This document shows, in pieces, positions 27,761 through 35,833 of a stretch of DNA of 64,000 nt. This stretch comes from Novosphingobium sp. SG707 (GTDB lineage: Bacteria; Pseudomonadota; Alphaproteobacteria; Sphingomonadales; Sphingomonadaceae). Every line of letters begins with the position of its first letter. Within the stretch, counting starts at the first letter, position 1. The stretch is taken from contig NZ_JAAZQL010000001.1 of NCBI RefSeq assembly GCF_012275515.1, forward strand, positions 355,006 to 419,005. The letters run 5' to 3'. The notes below the pieces were generated by a model. It worked only from the letters and a program-made list of their open reading frames with translations, did not search any database and was not told where the DNA came from. The translations under genes were made by a program, and so were the position numbers.

Positions 27761-28389
27761 TGACGCCTCTTGAACAACTGAACGCCGCCCTTGCCATTTG
27801 CCCGCTGGTGGCGATCCTGCGCGGAGTGCGCCCCGATGAGGTCGAGGCCGTTGGCGATGCGATCATCGAGGCGGGCTTTTCCATGATCGAGGTGCCGCTC
27901 AATTCGCCCGATCCGCTGGCCTCGATCGCGCTGCTGGCAAAGCGTTACGGGCCGGACGTGCTGGTCGGGGCGGGGACGGTGCTGACCACAGCGGATGTCG
28001 CCAATGTCAAGGCGGCGGGGGGCACTCTCATCATCTCGCCCAACGTGAACACCGATGTGATCCGCGCCAGCGTGGCGGAGGGCATGATCTCGCTGCCCGG
28101 CTTTTATACGCCCACCGAGGCTTTTGCCGCGTTGGAGGCAGGCGCCACGGGGCTCAAGCTGTTCCCCGCGGAAGGGGCCAGTCCCGCCTATATGAAAGCC
28201 CAGCGCGCGGTTCTGCCCAAGGATCTGCCCTTGCTGGCCGTGGGTGGGGTGACGCCGGAAAACCTGTCGCAATGGGTGGCCGCCGGTGCGCAGGGGGCGG
28301 GGCTTGGCTCGGCGCTCTACAAGGCTGGCCTCTCGGCGGCGCAGGTGGGCGAGCGGGCGCGGGCCTTTGTCGCGGCGGCGCGGGGGTAA
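27757..28389 (+). CDS. dgoA: 2-dehydro-3-deoxy-6-phosphogalactonate aldolase
   Basis: 210 residues, ATG at 27757 overlapping the dgoK stop. KDPG/KDPGal aldolase fold: LVAILRGVRPDE (Glu/Arg of the active site), MIEVPLNSPDP, VGAGTVL, LISPNVNTDVI and the Schiff-base Lys in GLKLFPAEGASP. NSP after EVPL and the SPNVNTDVI segment are DgoA-like rather than Eda-like. It splits KDPGal to pyruvate and glyceraldehyde-3-phosphate, completing the pathway. Last gene of the operon; no clear terminator follows. Confidence 0.92.
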   Translation: MMTPLEQLNAALAICPLVAILRGVRPDEVEAVGDAIIEAGFSMIEVPLNSPDPLASIALLAKRYGPDVLVGAGTVLTTADVANVKAAGGTLIISPNVNTDVIRASVAEGMISLPGFYTPTEAFAALEAGATGLKLFPAEGASPAYMKAQRAVLPKDLPLLAVGGVTPENLSQWVAAGAQGAGLGSALYKAGLSAAQVGERARAFVAAARG

Positions 28390-28473
28390 GCACGTCGAGG
28401 CCATTTGTCGTCTGGTGTTAACATGGCGCGGGCAGTAAGGCGCCTCTTGCCCGCGCAACAGGACACCAGCCCG

Positions 28474-29214
28474 ATGAACACCCCCAACCCGGCCCAGATC
28501 GCCGCCCTGTTCGATGTCGACCTGATCGGCCTGATCACCAGTTTCATCTGCCTGCTCACCGCCTTTGTGCTGGGCACGCTGATCGGGCTGGAGCTGCAAT
28601 GGCGCCAGCGCACGGCGGGCCTGCGCACCAATGTGCTGGTGGCGGTGGGGGCGGCGGCCTTTGCCGATCTGGGCTTGCGCGTGGCAGGCGTCGACGGCGG
28701 GGTCCGGGTGATCTCCTATGTCGTCTCAGGGATAGGCTTTCTGGGCGCGGGCGTGATCATGAAGGAGGGCACCCATGTGCGCGGCCTCAACACGGCGGCC
28801 ACGCTCTGGGCCAGCGCGGCGGTGGGCAGCTTTGCCGGGGCGCGCAAACCGGCCGAGGCGGTGCTGGTGGCGATCTTCGTCTTGGCGGGCAACACGCTGC
28901 TGCGCCCGCTGGTTGATGCGGTCAACCGCCGCCCGATGGATCCGGGCGAGACCGAGGCGCTTTATCGTGTCCATGTGGTCTGCCACTCGGGGGGCGTGTC
29001 GCAGGCGCGCGATCTGTTGTTCGAGGAACTGGAAACCCACCACTATCCCATCCGCGAGATGGAAACGCTGGCCGACAGCGAGGTGCATGTCGAACTGGCC
29101 GCGATATTGGTGCCCACCACGGCCAATCCGGTCGATCTGGACGCGATCACCGCCCATATCGCCCGCCATGAGGGCATCATCAGCGCGACCTGGACCGTCA
29201 GCGCCACCAACTGA
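28474..29214 (+). CDS. MgtC/SapB-family membrane protein
   Basis: 246 residues with about five transmembrane helices in the first 150: LGTLIGLELQWRQRTAGLRTN, VVSGIGFLGAGVIMKEG and GLNTAATLWASAAVG are the core MgtC motifs. A soluble ACT-like C-terminal domain follows (about 165-246). MgtC proteins are linked to growth at low Mg2+ and to control of ATP synthase. The start at 28474 has only a weak ribosome site; an in-frame ATG at 28423 would add 17 residues. No functional link to the dgo operon is visible. Confidence 0.85.
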   Translation: MNTPNPAQIAALFDVDLIGLITSFICLLTAFVLGTLIGLELQWRQRTAGLRTNVLVAVGAAAFADLGLRVAGVDGGVRVISYVVSGIGFLGAGVIMKEGTHVRGLNTAATLWASAAVGSFAGARKPAEAVLVAIFVLAGNTLLRPLVDAVNRRPMDPGETEALYRVHVVCHSGGVSQARDLLFEELETHHYPIREMETLADSEVHVELAAILVPTTANPVDLDAITAHIARHEGIISATWTVSATN

Positions 29215-29251
29215 TGTGGCCTTTGGCGGCGGGGCGGCCTAGGATGCACCC

Positions 29252-30298
29252 ATGCCTTTTGCTCTCCCCACCCGCAATCGCCTCGCTCTGGCCCAGACCG
29301 TGCGCGTCATGGCCGCCTGCCTTGCCACCTACGGGCTGACCGGACTGCTCGGGCTGAAGCAGGGCTATTGGGCGATTTTCACCGTGCTGATCGTCATGCA
29401 GGGCTCGCTGGGCGCGACGGCGACGGCGGCCTTCGACCGGCTGCTTGCGACGATTGCCGGGGCGGTGCTGGGCGGGGCGGTGGTGATGGTCACGCCGCGC
29501 GATCCTGTGGCGGTGGGGGCCTCGCTGATCGTCATGTCGGGGGTGCTGACCTTTGCCGCCGTGCGCCAGCCCCGGCTGCGCGGTGCGGCGCTGACCTCGG
29601 CCATCGTGCTGTTGACGCGCTCGCCCGATATTCCCGTGGGGATCTTCGTCATTGATCGGATCATCGAGATCACGCTGGGCGGGGCGATCGGCGTGATGGC
29701 AAGCCGGTTCATCCTGCCGGTGCGTTCACGCGGGGCGATGATCGCGCGTTTTTGCGAGATCCTGACCACGATGGCGCAATTGCTGAACGCGCAGGCCGAT
29801 GCGGTGGCGCGGGGCGAGGCGCTGGTGTCGGCCGAGGCCAACATCGCCTTGCGCCAGTCGCTGGTGGCGACCGAGGCGGTTTTGAACGACGCGCGGCGCG
29901 AAAGGGCGATGGGGCTGGTGCGTGAGGATGTGTCCGACGGCATCCCGCGCACGCTCTGGCGCATCCGCAACGGCATTGCCCAGATCAGCCAGATTCTGCG
30001 CACGCCTTTTCCGCCCACCGCGATGGCGATTGTCGGCCCGGCGGTGGAGGGGATGCTGCGCGCTCATGCGCAATCGGCGCAGGATGCGGCATCGGCCCTG
30101 TCGGATGGCGCCGCGCCGGTGCAAGATTCCGAGGCGTCCGAGGCTTTTGAGCGGGCCTTTGTCACGCTGCAGCATTCGGACGAGGCGCGGGCGATTCCGT
30201 TTGATGAAATGGGGCGGGTGTTCGGCATGGCCTTTACCCTGCGGCGGATGCAGCAGGATTTCCACGATCTGGGCGAGCGGATCGCGGAGTGCCGATAG
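29252..30298 (+). CDS. FUSC-family (fusaric acid/aromatic acid exporter-like) inner-membrane protein
   Basis: 348 residues, ATG preceded by AGGATG. About six N-terminal membrane segments (residues 15-165) with YWAIFTVLIVMQGSLGATAT and AFDRLLATIAGAVLGG, the FUSC signature. A mostly helical cytoplasmic C-terminal part follows. Family members are associated with efflux of aromatic carboxylic acids, sometimes together with membrane-fusion partners, none of which is adjacent here. It is 37 bp after the MgtC-like gene and may be cotranscribed. Confidence 0.8.
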   Translation: MPFALPTRNRLALAQTVRVMAACLATYGLTGLLGLKQGYWAIFTVLIVMQGSLGATATAAFDRLLATIAGAVLGGAVVMVTPRDPVAVGASLIVMSGVLTFAAVRQPRLRGAALTSAIVLLTRSPDIPVGIFVIDRIIEITLGGAIGVMASRFILPVRSRGAMIARFCEILTTMAQLLNAQADAVARGEALVSAEANIALRQSLVATEAVLNDARRERAMGLVREDVSDGIPRTLWRIRNGIAQISQILRTPFPPTAMAIVGPAVEGMLRAHAQSAQDAASALSDGAAPVQDSEASEAFERAFVTLQHSDEARAIPFDEMGRVFGMAFTLRRMQQDFHDLGERIAECR

Positions 30299-30381
30299 TA
30301 TCTGGGTTGGCTGAAGCCCTGATGGACAAATTTCGCTTGGGGGTGGGCAAAGAGGAATAGCTGGCGCGTCGGTCATACTCT

Positions 30382-30401
30382 ACTTTATAAATAGACATTA
30401 T
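30382..30401 (+). promoter_or_regulatory. Candidate GntR operator upstream of the RBBP9-like hydrolase
   Basis: ACTTTATAAATAGACATTAT, 20 bp before the hydrolase start. It shares TATAAATAGACAT with the gntR-dgo promoter element at 25251. This suggests the hydrolase belongs to the galactose regulon although it is 2 kb beyond dgoA. Confidence 0.5.
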
Positions 30402-30421
30402 CCCCATGCGCGGAGTCCATC

Positions 30422-31024
30422 ATGTCCTCCCATCCTGAATTTCCTTTGGTGCTGACTGTGCCGGGCCTGGGCAATTCCGGCCCCGACCATTGGCAGACCC
30501 GCTGGGAAGCGATCCATCCGCATTGCCGACGGGTAGAGCTGGGCCTGTGGGATCGGCCCCATCGCAATACATGGATCAATCAGCTCAACCTGGCCCTGCG
30601 CCGCGCGCCGGGTCCGGTCCTGCTGGCCGCGCACAGCCTGGGCTGTCATGCGGTGACGGCCTGGGCCGCGATGGAGCCGGATGCGGCCTCGCTGGTGGCG
30701 GGGGCCTTGCTGGTCGCGCCGCCGGAGGTCGATTTCTTCCCTCTGGATCCCCGTGTCAGCGCCTTTTCGCCAACGGCTTCCGGGCCTCTGCCCTTTCCCT
30801 CGCTGCTGCTGGCCAGTCGCAATGATCCCTATTGCGGGCAACCGGCGGCGCGGGTTCTGGCGCGCATGTGGGGGGCGCGGTTCCTCGATGCGGGCGCGCT
30901 GGGGCATATCAATGCCGAAAGCGGGCTTGGCGATTGGGAGGAGGGCTGGCGGCTGTTGGCGCAATTGGTCGATGGCGGCGCAGGGCCGGAAACAGGCGTG
31001 CAGGCGGGGGCGCCTGCACGCTGA
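30422..31024 (+). CDS. RBBP9/YdeN-family serine hydrolase
   Basis: 200 residues, ATG with GGAG upstream. Compact alpha/beta hydrolase of the RBBP9/YdeN group: VPGLGNSGPDHWQTRWE, nucleophile Ser in AAHSLGCHAV, Asp in ASRNDPYC and His in GALGHINAESGLGDW. These are typical for the family and it is probably catalytically competent. Substrate unknown; RBBP9-like enzymes cleave small acyl or amide substrates. It carries a candidate galactose-regulon operator and converges with the ThuA-domain gene (4-bp gap). A role in removing acyl groups from plant-derived galactosides is possible but speculative. Confidence 0.82.
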   Translation: MSSHPEFPLVLTVPGLGNSGPDHWQTRWEAIHPHCRRVELGLWDRPHRNTWINQLNLALRRAPGPVLLAAHSLGCHAVTAWAAMEPDAASLVAGALLVAPPEVDFFPLDPRVSAFSPTASGPLPFPSLLLASRNDPYCGQPAARVLARMWGARFLDAGALGHINAESGLGDWEEGWRLLAQLVDGGAGPETGVQAGAPAR

Positions 31025-31028
31025 AGTC

Positions 31029-32177
31029 CTATTTTGCGCAGGCGGGATCGGGTTTGCCCGCCCATTCCACCGCCTGCGTCAGCATCCGGCGGTAATTGGC
31101 ATCGGCAAAGCTGGAGGGCGGATGGCCGATGGCGGAATAAAAGGCGCGGCCCCGGCCCACGCAATGTTTCCACGCGATGGGATGGTCGGCTCCCATCCGC
31201 AGATTGGCGGGCGGATCATAGCTTGCCTCGTCCAGTGTCGCCAGCACGCGCACGTCCTTCAGGCGGGGATTGGCGCGGAAGGAATACCATTCGTCGGTCA
31301 TCGTGAATTGCGCCGGAATGCCGCGCGTCACCGGATCCTGCCCTTCGATATGCAGCGTTGCCGGGCGGAATTGCGGATTGGCCGGATGGCCGAGGAATGC
31401 CGCGCCCACCAGATGGTCGGTGTACCAGTCCCAGAACGTGGCCGGATCGCCCGCCGCGCCATGCACGCCGACAAAGCCCCCGCCATGCTCTATCCAGTCC
31501 TTGAGCGCGCGGCGCTGGGTCAGGGTCAGCGCATCGCCGCTGATATTGTTCCACACGACGAGGTCATAGCGGGCCAGCACCTCGGGCTGGATCGCGCCGC
31601 CCTTGTCGGTCACCTGCATCGACCAGCCGTTTTCCTGCGCCAGCCCCTGCAGCGCCTCACGCGCGGCGCCCACCGATTTGGCGTCGAGGAAGCCGTTGAT
31701 CTTTTCAAACACCAGCACATGCAGCCCCTTGCCCGAGGGGCGCGGGTCGGCGGGCTCGTTGTCATAGCGCGCGCACCGGGCCAACTGGTCGGCGCGCGTG
31801 ACAGGCAATTTATGCAACCGCGCGTCCAGCCTGGCCAGCAGGGCAGGGTCCTTGGGAGGCCCGGCCTGACCGCTGGAAAGCACGCCGCGCAGGGTGACGA
31901 TGGCGCTGAAGGTGGGGGCCTTGGTGCCGGTCAGAAAGGGGGTGAGTCCGGTAAAGCTCTCGCCCAGTTCGGCCGCCGCGGCTGCCTTGGCCTCCGGATT
32001 GATCAGCACATCGATAAGAGGACTGTCGATTGAATAGGGCGCGCGGGCCATCGGGCAATCAGTAACGGCATTGGCGGTGACGGCATCGGCCGCCAAGGCG
32101 GGCGTCGTCAGCGCGGGTAGGGCGAAACCCGCGCCAACCACCCCGATCAGCAGCTTTGCCATTCTTATCATGCTCAT
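31029..32177 (-). CDS. Exported ThuA-domain protein
   Basis: 382 residues, ATG preceded by GAGAGGG. N-terminal Sec signal (LLIGVVGAGFALPALTTPALA). The C-terminal ~240 residues are a ThuA/trehalose-utilisation domain with a class I glutamine-amidotransferase-like fold: HVLVFEK, LVVWNNISGDALT, GGGFVGVHGAAGDPATFWDWY, DHPIAWKHCVGRGRAFYSAIGH. The ~130-residue N-terminal extension has Cys pairs but no recognised domain. ThuA proteins occur in sugar-utilisation clusters, with a biochemical role still unsettled. Periplasmic location inferred. Confidence 0.82.
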   Translation of the reverse strand: MSMIRMAKLLIGVVGAGFALPALTTPALAADAVTANAVTDCPMARAPYSIDSPLIDVLINPEAKAAAAAELGESFTGLTPFLTGTKAPTFSAIVTLRGVLSSGQAGPPKDPALLARLDARLHKLPVTRADQLARCARYDNEPADPRPSGKGLHVLVFEKINGFLDAKSVGAAREALQGLAQENGWSMQVTDKGGAIQPEVLARYDLVVWNNISGDALTLTQRRALKDWIEHGGGFVGVHGAAGDPATFWDWYTDHLVGAAFLGHPANPQFRPATLHIEGQDPVTRGIPAQFTMTDEWYSFRANPRLKDVRVLATLDEASYDPPANLRMGADHPIAWKHCVGRGRAFYSAIGHPPSSFADANYRRMLTQAVEWAGKPDPACAK

Positions 32178-32421
32178 ATTCGGGCCCTCTCATTATGGCT
32201 TTGGCCTCATCATGCTCTGATTGCGCTACCATTGCCACAGGAGATTGCACGGCCCCGGCCGACGGGCCGCCATGCATGAAAAAGAAACATTGGAAGAGCG
32301 CCCCGCCCCGCTGGACATTGCCGGGGATAGGGCGATATAGCGCTCGCCAATTCCCGATTGGCAGGAGCATAAGAGATCATGCTGTTGCGCAAGCATTAAG
32401 ACCGCCGGACACCAAGCTTTC
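32178..32421. other. Divergent intergenic region
   Basis: 244 bp between the ThuA-domain gene and the glycosyltransferase gene. No gene, palindrome of either regulon type, or RNA-like structure was recognised. It presumably holds two promoters. Confidence 0.5.
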
Positions 32422-33135
32422 ATGCCCACTATCAGCCTGATTATCCCTGCCTTCAACGAAGAAGATTATCTGCCCGCATGCCTTGATGCGGTCATGCGGA
32501 ATGTGGCGGGCAAGGCGTTCGAGATCATCGTCGTCGACAATAACAGCACCGATGGCACGAAACAGGTGGTCGAACGTTATCCGGGCGTGACCTATGTGTT
32601 CGAGGCGGAAAAGGGCATCACCCGCGCCCGCCAATGCGGTTTCAAGGCGGCAAAGGGCGATATTCTGGCCTATGTCGATGCCGATACGCTGCCGCCAGCG
32701 GGCTGGGTCGAACAGATCATCGAACAGTTCGACAAGGACCCCAAGCTGGCCTGCCTGTCCGGCCCCTACAGCTTTTATGATGTCAGCGGGTTGCGCAACG
32801 CGATCTCGAACGCTTGGTTCGTGGCCGCGCGTCCGCTTTACAATTTCACCGGCTATATGCTGGTGGGCGGCAATTTCGCCATCCGGCGCGAGGCGCTGAC
32901 CAAAATGGGCGGATTTGACGCCACGATCGAATTTTACGGCGAGGACGTGGACATCGCCAAGCGCGCCAAGAAGCAGGGCAAGGTCCTCTTCTCGCCCCGC
33001 TTTGTCATGCCCACCTCGGGCCGCCGCATGGCGCGTCAGGGTTTTGCCAAAACCGCCGCGATCTATTTCATCAATTATTTCTCGATCGCCTTTCGCGGCA
33101 AGCCCGCCACAAAGAGCTATCTGGACATTCGCTGA
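32422..33135 (+). CDS. Family 2 glycosyltransferase
   Basis: 237 residues. GT-A fold: ISLIIPAFNEEDYLPACLDAV, VVDNNSTDGT, the DxD-type motif in AYVDADTLPP, and VGGNFAIRREALTKMGGFD followed by EDVDIAKRAKKQGKVLFSP. No transmembrane segment is evident. It transfers a sugar from a nucleotide- or lipid-linked donor, perhaps to an envelope glycolipid or polysaccharide; donor and acceptor cannot be told. Single gene, followed by a GC hairpin. Confidence 0.85.
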   Translation: MPTISLIIPAFNEEDYLPACLDAVMRNVAGKAFEIIVVDNNSTDGTKQVVERYPGVTYVFEAEKGITRARQCGFKAAKGDILAYVDADTLPPAGWVEQIIEQFDKDPKLACLSGPYSFYDVSGLRNAISNAWFVAARPLYNFTGYMLVGGNFAIRREALTKMGGFDATIEFYGEDVDIAKRAKKQGKVLFSPRFVMPTSGRRMARQGFAKTAAIYFINYFSIAFRGKPATKSYLDIR

Positions 33136-33165
33136 GGCGATAGTCCATCCCCCGGAATGCTGACC

Positions 33166-33190
33166 GCCGCCCCTGCCGGTGGGCGGCCCT
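33166..33190 (+). terminator. Possible terminator hairpin after the glycosyltransferase
   Basis: GCCGCCC at 33166-33172 pairs with GGGCGGC at 33181-33187, followed by CCTTT. The T run is short, so this is weak. Confidence 0.35.
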
Positions 33191-33210
33191 TTATGATGAC
33201 AGGAAATCCC

Positions 33211-33411
33211 GTGACCAAGGCAATCAAACTGACGCTGACCGAGGACGAGGCCGAAATCATCGTCGATGCACTGGAAGCCGACATGGAAGGCTATCTGGAA
33301 TCGGCCAAGGAAGCGCGCGGCAATGCCAACCGCGAAGACGTCAAGACCTTCAGCGAGGCGGCCGAGCGCATCGGCGCGCTGATCAACAAGGTCCGCGCGC
33401 TGCTGGATTGA
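33211..33411 (+). CDS. Small conserved-type helical protein, unknown function
   Basis: 66 residues if started at the GTG at 33211, which follows AGGAAATCCC at good spacing; upstream ATGs at 33193 and 33196 are possible. The sequence (KAIKLTLTEDEAEIIVDALE, EGYLESAKEARGN, KTFSEAAERIGALINKVRAL) is charged and almost certainly helical with a regular heptad-like pattern, so it may form a coiled coil or small bundle. No family assigned. Spaced as a single gene between a glycosyltransferase and an EamA transporter. Confidence 0.7.
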   Translation: MTKAIKLTLTEDEAEIIVDALEADMEGYLESAKEARGNANREDVKTFSEAAERIGALINKVRALLD

Positions 33412-33472
33412 GCGTGATGCGGGCCCCTGCGCCATGCGGGGGCCAATTCCATGAAAAGGACCGGCGCCCGCG

Positions 33473-34342
33473 ATGAACCGCGCAGGCAAGACTGACGCGC
33501 CCGATGGCACCGCGCTGGCCGCGCTGTGCATGGCGGGGGCGCAGGTGTCGGTCAATGTCGGCGCGGCGCTCGGCAAGACGCTGTTTGTCAGCGTCGGCCC
33601 CGAGGGCGTGGCGGCGTTGCGCACCTCGATTGCGGCCATCCTGCTGCTGGCGATTGCCCGGCCATGGCGAGCCATGCCTGCGCGCAGGCACATGGGCTGG
33701 CTGGTGGTCTATGGGCTGACGCTGGGCAGCATGAACCTGCTTATCTATGCTGCTTTTGCCCGAATCCCTATCGGTGTTGCGGTGGCCATCGAGATTTGCG
33801 GGCCGCTGGGTCTGGTACTGGCCACCAGTCGCTCGCTGCGTGATTTCCTTTGGTTGGGGCTGGCGATCGGCGGCTTGCTGCTGCTGGCGCCATGGCCGGG
33901 TGCCGGGGGGCGGCTCGATCCTGCGGGCATCGGTTTTGCGCTGGCCGCCGCGCTGGCATGGGCGCTCTACATCCTGTTCGGCAAGCGCGCCGCGCAGGTG
34001 AAGGGCACGACGGCGGTGGCGCTGGGCATGACGATCGCCTGCTGCGTGACGTTGCCCTTTGGCCTGTCGGCGGCGGGCGGCCGCCTGCTTGATCCTTCGG
34101 TGCTGGGGCTGGGGATCGGGGTGGCGCTGCTCTCCAGCGCCTTGCCTTATGTGCTGGAAATGAAGGCGCTGGGTCATTTGAGCGCGCGGGTCTTTGGCGT
34201 TTTGACCAGTGCGGCCCCTGCTGTTGCGGCTCTGGTCGGTTTCCTCATTCTGGGCGAGCGGTTGACCCTTGCCCAATGGCTGGCCATCGCGCTGATGATC
34301 GCGGCCAGCGCGGGGGGATCGCTGACGGGCCGGCGCACCTGA
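33473..34342 (+). CDS. EamA/RhtA-type inner-membrane exporter
   Basis: 289 residues, ten predicted transmembrane helices in two EamA halves. GKTLFVSVGPEGVAALRTSI, ARIPIGVAVAIEICGPLGLVL and AALAWALYILFGKRAAQ resemble the RhtA threonine/homoserine exporter branch of the drug/metabolite transporter superfamily. Substrate not assignable. A GC hairpin (about 33422-33442) lies before the gene. No copy of the region 4 palindrome precedes it, so it probably lies outside that regulon. Confidence 0.83.
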   Translation: MNRAGKTDAPDGTALAALCMAGAQVSVNVGAALGKTLFVSVGPEGVAALRTSIAAILLLAIARPWRAMPARRHMGWLVVYGLTLGSMNLLIYAAFARIPIGVAVAIEICGPLGLVLATSRSLRDFLWLGLAIGGLLLLAPWPGAGGRLDPAGIGFALAAALAWALYILFGKRAAQVKGTTAVALGMTIACCVTLPFGLSAAGGRLLDPSVLGLGIGVALLSSALPYVLEMKALGHLSARVFGVLTSAAPAVAALVGFLILGERLTLAQWLAIALMIAASAGGSLTGRRT

Positions 34343-34411
34343 TTTCCTTGGGGAAACAGACATTTTCTCAGGGGGAACGGGCAAGGCGCCGTCACCGGAA
34401 TTTTTCGGAAC

Positions 34412-34428
34412 TATCCGCCTGTCGGATA
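34412..34428 (+). promoter_or_regulatory. Palindromic operator candidate P1 (region 4 regulon)
   Basis: TATCCG-CCTGT-CGGATA, perfect 6-bp arms with a 5-bp spacer, 43 bp before the MFS start at 34472. The inner 14 bases TCCGCCTGTCGGAT recur exactly at 35745. Confidence 0.6.
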
Positions 34429-34471
34429 AACCTCGCTTGCAGGGCGGGGGCGATGTCCGCAATCTGAACCC

Positions 34472-35734
34472 ATGACGGATCGCAATCAACCTCTCACCGC
34501 GCGCCAGGAACTGGCGCGTCACTGGCCCATTGTGCTGGCCGCCGCGCTGGGCGTGGGTTTTGGCACGATGGGCATCGGCTTTTATTCGCTGGGCCTGTTT
34601 GTCAAACCGCTTCAGGCCGAATTCGGCTGGAGCCGGGCGGCGGTTTCGGGCGCGGCCACGTTTCAGCAATTGGGCATTTTCCTCTCCGCCCCGCTGGTCG
34701 GGCGGCTGGCGGACCGGATCGGGCTGCGGCCGCTGGCGGTCGCCTCCTATGTCGCCATGCCGCTGGCGCTGGTGGCGCTTTCGATGGCGGGGCCTTCGGT
34801 GTGGGGCTGGTATGGGCTGTGGCTGCTGGTCTCGCTGGCCGGATGCGGGACGACCCCTGCGGCATGGGCGCGGATGGTGTCGATGCGTTTCGATGCGGCG
34901 CGTGGGCTGGCGCTGGGGTTGATGCTGGTGGGCACGGGGCTGGCCGCCGCGCTGGTGCCTGCGCTGCTGGGGCCGATCTTTGCCCATGATGGCTGGCGCA
35001 CGGCCACGCTGGTGATGGCCGGGGCCGCCGCGCTGGTGGGCATCCCGCTGGGCCTGATGCAAAGCCGCGAAGCGCCCGCGCCTGCCGCGCGCGAGAAGGA
35101 CGGCCACTTTGCCAACCGCGAAGGCGGACATTTTGCCAACCGCGAAGGCGGACATTTTGCCAACCGCGAAGGCGGACACTTTGAACGCAATCGGCCCGTA
35201 TTCATGCTGCTGGCCATCGCCTTTCTGGTGGGGGTGATTGTGGCGGGGCTGATCATCCATCTGGTGCCTATGCTGGTCGATCGGGGGATGGATGCGGCGT
35301 TGGCGGCGAAAATGGCGGCCAGCATCGGCCTTGCCGTGATTGCGGCGCGGGTAATCGTGGGTTGGCTGTTTGACCGGTTCCATGCGCCCTATGTGGCGGC
35401 GGTGTTTCTGGCCATGCCGGTGGGGTCGTGCGTGCTGTTGGGGCTGGGCGGGCCGGTGCTGCCTGCCGCGCTGATGCTGGGGCTGGCGGCGGGGGCCGAG
35501 GTCGATATGCTGGCCTTTTTCACCAGCCGCTATGCCGCGATGAAGAATTACGGCGCGACCTATGGCGTGATCCTTGGCACGTTCAGCCTTGGCGCGGCGC
35601 TGGGGCCGATGATGGTGGGGGCCAGTGTGGACGCGACGGGCGGCTATGGCGCGGCTCTGGCCGGATCGGGGCTGGGACTGGGGCTGGTCGTGGTGTTGAT
35701 CGCCTGCCTTGGGCCTTATCGCGCTCAGGAATAA
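34472..35734 (+). CDS. MFS transporter with tandem GHFANREG insert in central loop
   Basis: 420 residues with 12 predicted transmembrane helices. FGWSRAAVSGAATFQQLGIF and LVGRLADRIGLRPLAV (loop 2-3 MFS motif) resemble the monocarboxylate/oxalate-type MFS branch. It is paralogous to the MFS protein encoded at 36685-37923 (both open with LTAR-E and share GLFxxPxxxEFGWS). Between helices 6 and 7 (residues about 211-238) it carries GHFANREG repeated three times plus a partial copy, encoded by a 24-bp tandem repeat. Expected to import or export an organic acid-like substrate; single gene with its own palindromic operator. Confidence 0.83.
   Translation: MTDRNQPLTARQELARHWPIVLAAALGVGFGTMGIGFYSLGLFVKPLQAEFGWSRAAVSGAATFQQLGIFLSAPLVGRLADRIGLRPLAVASYVAMPLALVALSMAGPSVWGWYGLWLLVSLAGCGTTPAAWARMVSMRFDAARGLALGLMLVGTGLAAALVPALLGPIFAHDGWRTATLVMAGAAALVGIPLGLMQSREAPAPAAREKDGHFANREGGHFANREGGHFANREGGHFERNRPVFMLLAIAFLVGVIVAGLIIHLVPMLVDRGMDAALAAKMAASIGLAVIAARVIVGWLFDRFHAPYVAAVFLAMPVGSCVLLGLGGPVLPAALMLGLAAGAEVDMLAFFTSRYAAMKNYGATYGVILGTFSLGAALGPMMVGASVDATGGYGAALAGSGLGLGLVVVLIACLGPYRAQE
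35102..35185 (+). repeat. 24-bp tandem repeat inside the MFS gene
   Basis: Units start at 35102, 35126, 35150 and 35174 (last one partial). Copies 2 and 3 are identical; copy 1 differs at GGC CAC versus GGA CAT. In frame, coding GHFANREG in the cytoplasmic loop. Confidence 0.95.
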
Positions 35735-35744
35735 TCCGGCTCTC

Positions 35745-35757
35745 TCCGCCTGTCGGA
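35745..35757 (+). promoter_or_regulatory. Palindromic operator candidate P2
   Basis: TCCGCCTGTCGGA (arms TCCG/CGGA, 5-bp spacer) followed by T; identical to P1 over 14 bases. It lies 76 bp before the bicupin start. Confidence 0.6.
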
Positions 35758-35833
35758 TGCCGCTTTTGCGCTGACGCAATGGGGCGGGCGCCGCGCTGCC
35801 CCAGTCTGGGCTCCTGTTTCAAGGGAGGAGCCC

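Noticed and set aside
33420..33443. GC hairpin before the EamA gene as a terminator
   Set aside because: A stem is present but it is followed by AATTCC rather than a T run; function cannot be supported.
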